From NCBI GenBank assembly GCA_015501585.1, contig JADNRY010000017.1:453887-517886 (forward strand): a stretch of 64,000 nt of DNA, read 5' to 3'. The DNA comes from Rhodocollybia butyracea. Lineage: Eukaryota; Basidiomycota; Agaricomycetes; Agaricales; Omphalotaceae. The notes beneath the pieces were generated by a model that was not told the origin of the DNA, did not search any database, and worked only from the letters and a program-made list of their open reading frames with translations. Numbering within the stretch: the stretch's first letter is position 1; each line of letters opens with the position of its first letter. Below, piece after piece: positions 9,182-21,900 of this stretch. Position numbers and translations under genes: made by a program.

Positions 9182-12100
9182 ATGCCAGTAATGAACCCCT
9201 CATCGCGTTCCAAGATGCGCATGTGGATCACAATTTTGTTTTCTGTCTTGCTGACATTTGTATCTCCCTTTGGGCGAGCTTCGGAAGCTGGCATACCAAA
9301 CCCATTTGCCGATCCCCTCCCCGCTCGTAAAAGGGACGGTCTTTCAGCCCGCTTCACTAATGAGGTGTCTTTCGACAACTACAGTCTTTCTTTGCAGGGA
9401 CAAAGGATCTTCCTTCAGTAGGCCCTTGTTCTTTCTGTGTCGGATGTACTCAAAACAGCTGCGTGTAGTTCTGGAGAATTCCACACTTACCGTCTGCCCG
9501 TTCCGGACTTGTGGCTCGACGTCCTCGAGAAAGTCAAGGCAGCAGGGCTCAATGGTGTCAGCGTTTACACCCTCATGGCCGCGCTCAATCCTTCAAGAGG
9601 TGTAGTTGACTTCAATGACTGGAGGGCATTGCAGCCACTCTACGACGCTGCGAAGGAAGCTGGAATTTGGATCACGTTACGGCCAGGTACGTTCGTGTCC
9701 AGCAATATCTAACTTTTACTGATGTGAATGTTCTTTTTTTTCACAGGTCCTGTAAGTCTCGTGTTCTCTTTTATAACTTGACAATGAAATGGCCATAGTA
9801 CATCAATGCCGAATCGACGGCAGGTGGAATTGCTCACTGGCTCACTTCGGAAGTTGCGGGTGAACTCCGTTCAGCTGCGGCTGACTATACTGCTGCATGG
9901 ACGCCCTACATCCAAGGTATCATCAACGAAACATCCCCCAATCAGATTACGGAGGGGGGCCCTGTTATTTTACTTCAAGTTGGTGAGAGTCCTGGTTGTG
10001 TGAATGACCTCAAACTTTCGTTCTCATGCGTCTTGACAGATAATGAATACAATCAGGCCCAAGGTGCAGGGTATTTCGCCGAGCTGGAATCTGTCTATGA
10101 CAGTTCAAGCATCGTTATCCCATTAACGTACAACGATCCGGGTGAAGGTGACAATTTCATCAATGGAACAGTGAGTCGTCAGGTTGTCGATCCCAAAAAA
10201 AACCATAGATTTTTAACGTTCTCGTTATAGGGTGCTGTTGACTTATATGGGTAAGCATACGAGCGAGTTATATCCTACGACCGAGTAACATCCTCTCGCA
10301 GACTGGACAGCTACCCACAAGGGTTTGACTGCTCCAACCCCCAAAACTGGAACCCGATTACTACCAACTATCATACGTACCATGAGTCGGCCAATCCATC
10401 CCAGCCATTCTACTTCCCTGGTTTGTTCAGCATTCTCCTTCCTGAACTTCTTCTGACACTTTTCTGTAGAATTCCAAGGTAATGCTGCTTCTGAGGATGC
10501 TATATCTTGTCTAATACCGTTGAAGGTGGATCTTTCGATGCATGGGGACCGACTGCACCAGGTATGCATATCACTTCAATCAGCGGCTCCCACTAACATT
10601 GATGCTCAAGGTTACCCGCAATGTGAGATTCTCACAGGCCCGGACTTCCAATCAGTGTTCAACCGTCAACTATGGGCCAGCAATGCGAAGCTGACGAACT
10701 ATTACATGATGTGGGTCCTCCTTTGTGTGATATTCTATTAAAAAAATTAACAAATATATAGTTACGGAGGCACTTCATGGGGTGGTATACCGTTCCCGTA
10801 AGATCTTCATTTTTCTCACTGAAAACTCTGTGCTTACGAACCCCTACAGCGGTGTATGTCTTACCATCGACCAAAGGATCTACTTGAAGCTGATGTACAC
10901 TCTAGGTATACACTTCCTACGATTACGGCGCGACGGTAAGCTAGTTTGGTTCATTATTTCTCAAGTCGAATACTAAGTGCAATCTTGTCTAGATTTCCGA
11001 AAATCGAGCGCTAACTAACAAACATGTCGAATTGAAGCTTCAAGGAATATTCCTCCGAAGTTCTCCCGATTTCTACAAGACAAACGTAATCGGAGACTCG
11101 TCTACTGGCCTTACAGCTGGTGCGGTCACCAATACCGCAGCTTTTGTCACGCTCCTTCGAAACCCCGACTCGGGCGCAGGCTTCTGGGTCGTCCGACAAG
11201 CTTCTTCCACCTCAACGTATGTCTATTAATATCTCGTTATTCAAGCACTGAATAACGATTTTATCACAGTGCAACAACCACATTCAAGTTGAACGTCACC
11301 ACTGCTGCTGGGACTAAATTACAGATCCCTCTAGTGGCTCCCACTATCACACTATCTGGGCGTGAATCGAAAGTTCTTCTTACAGACTATCCCCTTGGCT
11401 CAGGCTCGACCTTACTGTACTCGACTGCCCAGGTCTTCTTCGCCGGCGTTATCGGCGGTAAAGATGTTGTTTTCTTGTATGGTCCGTCTGCACAAGCGCA
11501 CGAATTTGCGCTCAAATTGTCCGGAGCTACCACCAGGACTTCTTCAATCACATTTACTTCTGGTTCTACTAAAGGTTTAACTGGCAATCAGACTATCATC
11601 AGCGTTGCATCTGGCTTTTCAGGAGTGGCTACCATTTCCGAATCTGCCACTCAACTGGTTTTGTTCGCTGACTCCGTCACAGCCGGCACGTTCTTCGCTC
11701 CTGTCATTCCTGCAAGCTCTGGCGACTTCAAGAACTACTGGGGTTTGGGTACCAACGAGTCCGTTCTTGTTGGCGGCCCTTACCTTGTGCGTAATGCGAG
11801 CATCACTGGTAATGTTCTTGCGCTCAGAGGTGACCTCAATATCACGACTGGCAGCGCTAAGACTTCCCTTGTCATTGTTGCTCCAACTAGCATCACTTCC
11901 GTCACTTGGAATGGGGCTAAGATCACCGCAACACCTTCAAAAGGTTCCGTCGTCTTTGATGGAAGTATCCCTGCTGCAGCACACACTGTGACAGTTCCGA
12001 AGCTCTCAGGATGGAAGTTCAACAACAGTTTGCCTGAAATCTTGAGCTCATTCGATGACTCCACCTGGACTGTTGCAAATCATACGACGACTAACATTCC

Positions 12101-13452
12101 TTTCCCAATGGTATATGGCGATGGTAGAATCACCTATGGATGCGACTATGGCTTGTAAGTACTGGGATTCTTGTTTATCGCTCGCAGTGATATTGATGTC
12201 AAATGGGACCAGCTGCGAAAACATCGTGTTGTGGAGAGGCCACTTCGAGGGAACTGGCGTCGAAAAGAGCGTGAATCTATCAATTAATGGTGGTGAAGGT
12301 TGGTACATATGTATTCGTCCCTGAGCAAGACCTTATTATGACCCTTAGCCTTTGCTGCAAGTGTTTGGCTGAACGACGTTTTCCTGGGCACCTCCTTCGG
12401 AAAGTGCGTCAACGTTATCAATCTAACCCTGTTGACTAACTAATGCCTTTCTAGTTCTACCAATGATGCAAATGATATTGCTCAAACTGACCAGAAATTC
12501 ACTTTCCCCAGTGGTGCGGTAGTTGTTGGTCAAGACAATGTCATCACGGTTGTGCAGGTGTGATAATATGTGTTTCTCATAATTCTTTAACTGAGTGGAA
12601 CTCGGTAGGATAATATGGGCTTAGATGAGACCTCTGGATGTAAGTCGTGCAGCTGTCCCACTTTCATTTTCGCTCCTGACAGTGTTTTATCTCTCAGCCG
12701 ATACGGATGCCTCCAAATCTCCTCGTGGTATCACAGGTTTCGCACTCTTCTCTGGCAACTTCACCGAGTGGAAGGTTCAAGGCAAGATTGGCGGCTATCT
12801 TGACTATCCCGACAAGGTTCGTGGGGTGCTCAACGAAGGTGGTCTCTTTGGTGAACGTCAGGGATGGCATTTGCCTGGATTTGACACATCCGCTTGGCAA
12901 TCTCGCGACCTCTCGACGGGTTTGCCTAATTCCGCTGCCGGAGTAGGTTTCTTCGTAACGACGTTCGATCTGAACATCCCAGCGGGGCTTGATGTCCCAT
13001 TATCATTTACATTTGGAGAACCTCTGGGTCAGCCATACCGGGTTCTATGTGAGCGCTCCGTTCGTCCTTCTGGGTTCATCTAATGTATGTTTCTCACAGT
13101 ATTTGTGAACGGATGGATGATGGGCAAGCGGGTTGGAAATCTGGGGTAAATGTTCTCTATTTTTCAGCCAGCTTTGTGTTGCTCATGACTTTTGTAGGCC
13201 CCAGTTCAAGTTCCCGGTGCATCAAGGTATTCTTGATTACAGCGGAACCAAGTCAGTTTAAATCTCTATTTTCTACAACAAGCTAGCTAAAGGTTTATGA
13301 TCTCTAGTACTATCGCCGTCGCACTGTGGGCGATGGAGCCAAACGTGACGATATCCCCTCAATTAAGTTTGACCTTGGATGGGGTGTTTACTGGAGGTGT
13401 AGGCAACATTGCTACGAATAACCCTGTTTTTTCTCCGGTCGGGAGAGAGTAA
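9182..13452 (+). CDS. Secreted GH35 beta-galactosidase (LacA type)
   Basis: The start MPVMNPSSRSKMRMW leads into a hydrophobic segment (ITILFSVLLTFVSPFGRA) acting as signal or anchor. GH35 landmarks then follow in order: NGQRIFL-type LQGQRIFLHSGEFHTYRLP, RPGPYINAE, the acid/base Glu in QVDNEYN, the nucleophile Glu in PEFQGGSFD, and GGTSWGGIPFPGVYTSYDYG. These are followed by the beta-rich LacA domains 2-5, ending PVFSPVGRE. The enzyme removes terminal beta-galactose from plant polysaccharides or oligosaccharides outside the cell. There are many small introns. Two microexons, 9747-9751 (5 bases) and 10850-10853 (4 bases), are needed to complete RPGPY and FPGVY. Length is near the roughly 1000 residues usual for fungal LacA. 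The last 120 bases plus 3' flank are tandemly duplicated just downstream. Confidence 0.94.
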
Positions 13453-13632
13453 GTGACCAGGAAAGCTGGATACCAATACTAAACGAAGAAATATATCTAC
13501 TTGTATTATAAAAAAACTGGAGGTATAGGCAACATTGCTACGAATAGCCTTCTTCAAGAGGGAAAGAATAAGTGATTAGGAAAGCTTAAACGAAGAAATA
13601 TATCTAAGTACTTGTATTATAAGAAAAAACTA
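13388..13632. repeat. Tandem duplication of the beta-galactosidase 3' end
   Basis: A block starting at about 13390 (CTGGAGGTGTAGGCAACATT, then CTACGAATA), running through the stop codon and into GAAATATATCTA...CTTGTATTAT, recurs from about 13518 to 13622 with small differences (GGTATAGGC for GGTGTAGGC, a short deletion after GAATA). Copy 1 contains the real stop of the upstream gene; copy 2 ends at the 3' end of the convergent gene. Confidence 0.8.
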
Positions 13633-15532
13633 TGGATTATAGTCGTCTGCGTACACATACGGTGCGACTTTCCGCACACATCTAGTTTTCGGATCGTCGG
13701 CATGCCACTCTGGTTTGCTCTCTCCGACTGAGAAAGGATACGTTGGGATGTAACACATCTCCTGTGCGCAAGCGTATATATTAGTGAGTGCACTCTGAGA
13801 AATAATCCAATAAACTGACGTTTTCTCCACACACAGGCCTGCACCTCAGCCAGACTCCCCAGTCAAGCCACTCTCGTAGAATTTCAAGATCAGTTCTCCA
13901 AATATCCAAGAGCTGGCCGGCTGATACGTCAGAATGTTCAGACAGGCTTTCTCGATGGACACCGATGACTTTACTGAGCCCGTGTTGCACACCGCGCACC
14001 CACACCTTTATAACACCTCTGCAAAGCTCCCGGGTCGTATGCTTTACTGCATCCAGCAATAGCTTTTCCGAATGTGATAGAGAAGAAACTCGGTGCAAAG
14101 CGGGTATGATTGATGTTGAACATTCCTGGAATACTGGAGAAGCCCAGTCCAAAGAACCACTGGTTTCGTTGAAAAATGATTCAGGAGGGGCCACAGAGAA
14201 GAGAACAAACGGACGAGCAAGGGACTCGATAAGCTGAAATGTGTCCTGCACTTGCTTTACCAGAGCCTGATCTTTGTTGGTGGTGGTACTGACGAGATTC
14301 CAAATATCTTCTAGGTATTCTCCATACGGCTCTACAATCGAATGCAAGAGCGCCATCCAATCGATGGTATCTTCCCACGCCTCCGCCCTCAGCCATGCTT
14401 TCTCGTTTACCAGCTGCTCTTCCAGATACCCTCTTACACGTTTGATATCCTCCTTATCAATCCCCAGTAGTCGATGCTGCCATCGCCGTTTGCCTGACCT
14501 GACCTTCGCCAGTGATGGAACAAGATCTAGGTCATAGAACGAAACAAATCTCGTTAAATCCAGTCGAACAGGGGATAATCCAGGGTACTGAGCTGTCCGT
14601 AAACCAGTCTTGATCATTCCAATGAAGTTTGTATCTATAGGTATTGTGTCTGTAGGAAATCTTGGGAGTTCCGGCTCTTTACCAATTGTTTTCCAGTACG
14701 GCGGTAATGGAGTAATTTCGAGGTGAACTGATGACACGGCTTCCACAGACCTATAGTTGCATAACATCAATTCACTAACAACAGCCATCCTATAGTATGA
14801 AGGTCAGTGAGCCTGATTTGCATCATCTTACTAGCTGCGTTTGGAATACTTGCCTAATGAACCCATCAAGCCCCATTCTCCTTCCCCATTCACAAAGCTT
14901 TTCGATTCTTTCAGCCTCGGCAAAAGCTAGGTTAGGCATGACCTCTCCCCATGCTACAATATCTTGACTATCCAGAGGACCATCTCCTAGTAGGAAATTA
15001 CCCGCTCCGTCAAAATAAAGTATCCGGAGTGGGCGAGTAACGCGAAAGGTATGATGCCAGGCGCCCGCCCCTGGTGAATTTATACTCAACACTTGACAGA
15101 ACATATACGACACTTCTGTGTTGAAGGCGAACCATTCTGGGGTTGTAGGACTGTTCGAATCGTTACGCCCGTGATAGAGGAGAGTTCCTGCACGGACAAT
15201 TCCGGGAACTATGGAGTGGCCTGCAGTTCAATGGGTAAGGCTCGAAGTGAGTGCTCTTAGGAAATGTACCGACCGTTTCTATATCGTATGTTGGGGTTTG
15301 ACTGCAATAAGCCACTGGCCGACGAGAAGATCCATTGAGCTGTGGTGTTTTCAGTCAAAACTTCGTTCAAGTCCCAGCTTTCACTACTGAAACTTGTGGA
15401 GAGTTTCGGTTCAGGATAAGCCGGTAAAGGCTCTTGTACTGCATATTGCACCGGTGGAATGTTACGAGCTGTGGTATCGAAGCAAGTCGACGCAAGGACG
15501 CACAGTGCGACCGGCCACGATGTGAACCTCAT
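13630..15532 (-). CDS. Secreted protein of unknown function (agaricomycete family)
   Basis: Starts MRFTSWPVALCVLASTCF, a clear signal peptide. The chain continues RNIPPVQYAVQEPLPAYPEP, then HSIVPGIVRAGTLLYHGR, LRILYFDGAGNF, DSQDIVAWGE, LCEWGRRMGLDGFIR and a large helical region. The final exon is Cys-containing and ends CVRKVAPYVYADDYNP. I recognise this pattern (signal peptide, IVRAGTLLYHGR, RILYFDG, DSQDI-AWGE) from uncharacterised agaricomycete proteins but know no activity. Exon joins include a GC-AG intron at 14853-14790 (donor GCAAGT), which makes the Arg in GFIR. The gene converges on the beta-galactosidase gene; its stop is only 178 bases from that gene's stop. No catalytic motif was identified. 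Confidence 0.8.
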
Positions 15533-16396
15533 GCAGACTTTAGAATGGTACTCTCTGCTTTATATATGGTGTTCCAACGTGTCCGAAGAGTGGCAGCACG
15601 ACGACGGAAATTAAAGTGAGTTGTAATTCATCTGTAGAACGATGTAGGTCTGAAAGATCCATGAGCCACTTTTTGCTAAGTCCTTCCTAATTAGTCACCT
15701 CGGTCCTCCAGATACTATTTGTTTCTAGATTCCGCCGCCGCATCTTGGTTAGGGATGCGTTTCAGCTTCAGGTTCATAGTATTTAAGGTAAGATCTTCAC
15801 TGTTCAGGGTGGACTAGTATAGTGTTCGTTAGCCAGTGAAGCTTAGATGGACCAACATACTCAGGCCAACATCCGCGATTGGAAACTGAATGTTGAACTA
15901 TGTAATGGCAGCGGAGCCCGGATGGTACAGATGCATTATCTGTACCAGAGATCTCATCAAGGTTGACGAGAGCGGGATTCTGATACTTTTACACCCTGAA
16001 GCTCGGCGGTGCAGTAGGTGGACGATACGATGACAGCCTTCCATACGAACACTAGCCTGAAGAGAAAATAATCGATGATCTTTTCGTGGTGATTGAAGCT
16101 GATGATTGCCTTCAATGTTTGATCCTAGCAAATTAGTGAACCATGACTTGACAAACTGCTTCGCGGACACAAACTTTCTTTGTATTTCAATCCTTTGTGT
16201 TTGCCTGGTGTTTGTCACCCCAGTCTGAATCGTAGGCTCAGCGTTTCAGCTTTGAATTGGCACTGAGAAAGAGTTCAAAGACGGAGAAGGGAAACGTTCC
16301 GCCTCGTTCCGCTTATCCCTTTGATAAGGGCAGAAGTGGAAAGCAACGCGAGATAGCGGCGAGCAACCGTTCGCATTTTTATATAGCATGACGGCG
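15533..16396. other. Intergenic region, no supported gene
   Basis: Contains the upstream side of the secreted-protein gene and the 3' flank of UTP25. A 106-codon minus-strand ORF (15898-16218) has no recognisable motif and no splice partners; I treat it as unsupported. Confidence 0.4.
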
Positions 16397-18834
16397 TTAC
16401 AAACTTTTGGTCAACTCAACCGCCGCCTCCGTCCCTGCTATTCTTTCCAGCCTAAACCAGTCGTACTTTGAATACAGCACCCGGCATGTAACATCCGAAC
16501 TCTCAACTCCGTCGTCCAAGAACGGATACGATAGATATTCGCTATAAAATTGGGGATGATCGGGAGGGCCGTAAAAGACGAGGTTGCGGATTCCTCGTAA
16601 TTTGTATCTGGAACAGGCGATGTAATAGTTAACCACCTAGATAAGTGATTTGGATGAAGATGAATCACCTCTTGTAGAAATGGAATCGCTCAGTGACAAG
16701 TAGGAATGATTTCTGACCGGAAAAGAACGCTTGTCGGGCGCGCGATATTTCTTGGTTGGTTGAATATCTTTGTTCAATTATTAGCAAAAGTTTGACAATG
16801 AAAGATCAAAGGATGGTAAACGTACTCGGAAAGCACAGTGAACGATACGCTCAAATCACGGAAGTGGTTATTTATTTGGACAAAGTCAAAATACGAGGGC
16901 ACGAAGATGACTGTATTAGAGCTTTGCACCGCGGATTTTAAGACAGTAGGTAACAACTACGAGCGGTCAGCTAAAGTCTAAAGTAAGAAGTAACGTTGCA
17001 TTCGTACCTGTGTAGTAAAATAATTGAGCCGTTTGTCAGATTCATCTTGAGGATTTCCGCAATCGAAATGAATAAAATTCTGGAGAGGGACTCTCAGCAG
17101 AGGGGAATTCTGACAGCCATAGTTACGTACCTGGTCGACTCCTTCAGGCACTTCTATCGGAGGCCACCGCTTATCTGTTCTCATTTTACCTGCTACGTTC
17201 TTGAGCCGGACATTGTACAGCTGGCGTATCTCGGGAGTTTCGTAAGCAGAGAGCAATATCGACTGGCGTAGATATTCCGAACTGAGAGAGGAATAAGAGT
17301 AGTTCTAGTTGTCGAAGTAATGGACACGTACTGTCCATCCAAGTACCATGGCTTGGTCCGTGAAAAGTCGGTGTCATGTGATTCTTTAGGAATTTTGTTG
17401 AGATGATCTAGAACGAACTGGGGAAGAGTGAGAACAGAGGGAAAGAAATTATGAAGATTATACTTTGACATGGTCCCAATTCTGCATTGTGAGCGCGTCG
17501 AGCTGATCTACAACAAGCATTTCCACTGAAGAAAGGTAGTCCGCATTTCTTAAAGAGGACATTGGTTTGACAATTCAAAGCATTTGTGATTTCACGTACT
17601 TTTCTTTCTGTATCGATTGGCGCAGTCCCAGAGGGCTAGCAATGATGATATCACATCCATAAAACTCTGTGAACGCCTTTATGCTTTTCCGTGTGAGCTT
17701 AATCCCAACCCTAAAGCTATCGTCTACATTCCCCTTGAAATTCTCGATATGGTCCTGAGGATATACTCCTGGTTCTGCTGTAGCTAATTTGTCAATTGCA
17801 CCAGGAGGTAGACCGAACTCGGTGGTAAATCGACTGCGGTTTTCGATCTGATATTCGGGTGATGGTGTATGTAAAGTAAGAGCATTAAACCAAGCCAAGG
17901 CGGAAGAACGGAAAGGGAGGAGAATCAAAACCGAAGGCCGAGTGAATCCTTGATCCTGGACATCTTCAGGAGGTTCCTTGCCAGCTTTTGTCGCGTGAGC
18001 AATTCGTTCGTTGTTCTTAACTATCCGTCGACGTTTCCTGTGGATAGTGATATCTTTGTAGGGAATAATTTGATTAAAAAAACGCACTTTATTACATGGT
18101 TCAACAAATGTAGCGAGATTGCTTCCCGCGTCGACTTTTTATTCTCCCATGAGCTCGAAGAGAGGTAAAGGTCATTAAAGGTAGATAATGCCGAGAGTAG
18201 GTCGTTTTGTAACTCGGACTGATCTTGGACGTGAAGTTATAAACGATTTTGGAAAGCGAATGTAGATAACCTACCTTTTGATATACTTTTTCGTGCGTTG
18301 AAAGGCTTCCTTAATCGTTCAAGAATCTAACCAGATTGGTTATACATCTAAGCTTCGTGCAGAGGAGGGAGGACTAACAGTGCTGCTGTTGGAAGGGCCG
18401 GGTTTACACCCTTCGGGAACCGACTCGTATGTTGTTCCAAGTTTGCCCCGGGATAATTTTTGAGACGTCCAAGCTTTTCGATCTACTGAAGACCGAGAAG
18501 CTTCTGAAAGATGTACCGAGTTGCAGCCAAAATGCTGCTCATATGGGTCTTTTGTATCTAATTAGAGTCAGTATCTGGCAATAGAGTCGTGAAATTCAAC
18601 CATACCTTCGACCTCTTCTTCCTCATCCGCAAGAGCATCATCCACCTTTTTTTCTCCGTCGGCCATTTGAATGTCCTGAACAGGTTCCTCCGTAACGGTC
18701 TCCGCCAACTTCACCGATTTCCGCTTGTTCAATTTGGCGGCTGGCACATATGGTTTCCATTTTTGTTTTCCTGCTTTAGTTGCAGAGACGTTCAAAAGAG
18801 TTAAAAGACGAGTTGTCGTTGAATTCTCGTCCAT
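16397..18834 (-). CDS. UTP25: U3 snoRNA-associated protein Utp25 (DEF family)
   Basis: The protein starts [20 protein letters not shown] at 18834. It continues through an acidic region ([14 protein letters not shown]), [33 protein letters not shown] and [16 protein letters not shown]. The helicase-like core follows with [33 protein letters not shown] and, in place of a DEAD box, [17 protein letters not shown]. It ends [18 protein letters not shown]. Utp25 is a catalytically dead DEAD-box-like protein of the small-subunit processome, acting in early 18S rRNA maturation in the nucleolus. Many short exons are needed. Shifts between apparent frames are all explained by introns, for example NHVIK joined to KRRRIV. 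It is divergent to TOP3 with only about 115 bases between start codons. Confidence 0.94.
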
Positions 18835-18949
18835 GGCGTCGAAGGTAACAAATTTTTTTTGATACTCGGCCCGGACTGTAGGACTTGATCACCTGATACA
18901 TAGACGCGAGACGCGACGAATGAGTCACCGCGTTCTTGAATTCAACCAA
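18835..18949. promoter_or_regulatory. Short divergent promoter of UTP25 and TOP3
   Basis: Only 115 bases separate the UTP25 ATG (minus) from the TOP3 start MPKVLC at 18950 (plus). An in-frame upstream ATG at 18920 would shorten this to 85 bases. Both genes must be driven from this segment or from within each other's 5' leader. No TATA box is evident. Confidence 0.5.
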
Positions 18950-21900
18950 ATGCCCAAGGTTTTGTGTGTTGCTGAAAAGCCATCCATCTCTAAATCTATA
19001 ACTCAAATTCTCTCTGGAGGCCAGTATACTACCGTAAGCAACAATTTTGTCTTCAAATTCCATATCTGACCCCTCAAACCAGCGAAATAGTGCGAATAAA
19101 TTTATCAAGAATTACGATTTCGACTACGCACCATCTGGCGCAAATTTTACTGTTACTTGCGTCGCTGGCCACCTTACAGGTCAAGATTTTCCCGACACTC
19201 ACCGGAAATGGAATTCTTGCGATCCGTTTGTTCTTTTCGATATGCCAGTCGTGGTCAAGGTTGCCGATGATAAGAAGGCAATGGAGTCAAATTTGTTCAA
19301 GGAGGCTCGGAATGCGGATACATTGATGATATGGACAGATTGTGATAGAGAGGGTGAACATATTGGTGCAGAGATTGCCAGAGTCTGTCGAAGAGCGAAA
19401 CAGCATATCGTTGTAAAGAGGGCTCGGTTCAGTGCCATTATTGCTCAGTGCGTGTTTTTGTATCTCTGTATTTTGATTCTCTGACTTTTTTTTGTGATCA
19501 GACAAATTCATAACGCTGCACAGAATCCAGTCAATCTGGACCAGAAACTTGTTGATGCTGTTGATGCACGAATAGTCCTTGACCTAAAGATCGGTGCGGC
19601 CTTTACACGATGGCAGACTTTAACCCTGAAACCCAATTTTCCGCAATTGGAGGATGTCTCAATGCTGAGCTATGGTATGTGCCTTATTGCTTGCACTTTT
19701 TGGTGCGCGATAAATAGTATTCATCCAGGTCCTTGTCAATACCCAACCCTTGGTTTCGTAGTCGCAAGGTTTCAAGATATACAAAACTTCCGACCCGAAA
19801 CATTTTGGTATATCTATCTTTCGTTGATACGCGGCGTCAATGAAGAAACGCGTTTTAATTGGAGAAGAGGCCACATCTTTGATGAGGACATTGCTATCGT
19901 CTTATATGAGCATGTTTTGGAAGATTCTGTGGCGCGAGTTGAGAAGGTGGTAAAAAAGGAGACCAAGAAATGGCGTGTATTTCCTTCCTTGCCAAATATA
20001 TACCGTTCTTCCTAATCTATATCATAGGAAACCTCTCCCTCTTACTACTGTAGAACTACAGAAGGCTGGTTCGCGTTTGCTGAAGCTCGCACCCAAAAAA
20101 GTTCTCGATGTAAGCGAAGACTTGTTCAATGAAGCTTTTTATTCATACGAAGCCCAACAGATCGCCGAAAAACTCTATCAACAAGGATTCTTGTCCTATC
20201 CGCGTACCGAAACAGACCAGTATGATCCTCAGTTCGACTTCCATACGCTCATCCAGAAGCAGACTGCGGATCCAGCTTGGGGTAATTTTGCACAACGGTA
20301 AGAAACGAGCTGTCTGTATGTCATTCTTTCCCTTCATCTCGTTCGCGTAGACTTGGACAAGGCGAGTTTCAAACACCACGCAGAGGAAAGAGCAACGATA
20401 AAGCGCATCCTCCGATTCACCCAACTGCGCATGCTGCAAATCTTGCGGGAGACGAAAAGAAGGTGTACGAGTACATTGCAAGACGATTTCTTGCTAGTTG
20501 CTCCCAGGATGCTGTTGGAAATCAAACCACCGTTGACGTGGTGTGCGGAGGGGAACAATTTTACGCCACCGGTGAGTTGGAATCATTTTGCCTTCGGACT
20601 GTGCTTACTTAGTGTTGTAGGATTAACGGTCACAGCGAAGAACTACCTTGAAGTCTTTCCTTACGACAAATGGGTAGATAACGTTCTTCCCGATTTCGCG
20701 GAAGGAGAAGCGTTTAACCCATCGGTCTGTGAACTACGTGATGGTCAAACTACAAAACCAAGCCCACTTACCGAAGCTGATCTAGTTGCGCTCATGGATA
20801 AAAACGGAATTGGTACGTTTCGGTCCAGTGGTCCTTCACAGTCTTTGATTGTACCTAGGCACCGATGCAACCATTGCTACACACATCCAAACCGTCATCG
20901 ACAGAGAATATGTTGTTGAACATTTTGAAGGGGCGACCAAATACCTCCTTCCTTCCACTCTCGGACTCGGAATAGTTGAAGGCTACGATCGACTGGCCAT
21001 CACAAAAGGTATTACTAAGCCCATGCTTAGACGCGAGGTAGATGCACTTTTCTTACAAAACTTTCGATACAAGCTCATCATTGCATCTGTATCTTTAGAC
21101 TGAACGTCGGATGACCCAGATATGTGAAGGACAGTTAAGCAAGCGCGTAATGGTTGACCAGTGTATCGAAGAATACAAAAACATGTATGCGATGGTTCGG
21201 ATGGAAGTAAATCATATTACTGCAGTAAGTTTCACTCTGTCTGTACTGAAGACGTACAACTGACATTCCCCAAGGGTATGCGGCGCGCTATCGAAGGTGG
21301 CAACGGACCCGGCAATGCCGAAGGCGTTGGTGGAGGAGGAAATAATGGCGGCGGGGGAGGGGGAAATGGTGGCGGAGGAGGAGGAAATGGTGGAGGAGGA
21401 GGAGGAGGAAATGGGGAAATGGAGGAAGAGGAGGAGGAGGAGGAGGAAATGGCGGTAGCAGAAGAGGTGGTAATGCCAATGGGAGGGGCGGTGGAAATTC
21501 TGGAAGGGGAGGCCGTGGAGGCTCCCGGAAGCCCACGACAAATAGAGAGAATGAAGTCATTGATATCGACTCAGATAATGGTGACTATCCACTCTTGGTT
21601 TATTACCAGTCGGTACTCATCTCTTGATAGAACACTTCCCCCCAAACCCCAAGCCACGCAGCACCAGAACAAGCGCAGCTGCAACATCATCAAGCACAAA
21701 ACCTCGCTCGTCAGCTTCGAAAAAGCCTCTCGCGCGCGCAAATGGAGGCAACGAAACTTACTGTGACTGTGGGGTTCCGGTAATCTCAGCTATCATCTCA
21801 GAAGGATCTGCCAGTAGCGGAAAACGATATTGGAAATGTGGAAGTACGCCGACAGTTTGTAACTTCTTCCAATTTATCGATCCGCCAAACTTGAATTCGT

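Noticed and set aside
15898..16218. 106-codon minus-strand ORF
   Set aside because: No motif, no splice partners, composition like its surroundings.
21161..21766. 201-codon Gly- then Glu-rich ORF
   Set aside because: Not a separate gene: it is TOP3 linker sequence that runs past the frame break.
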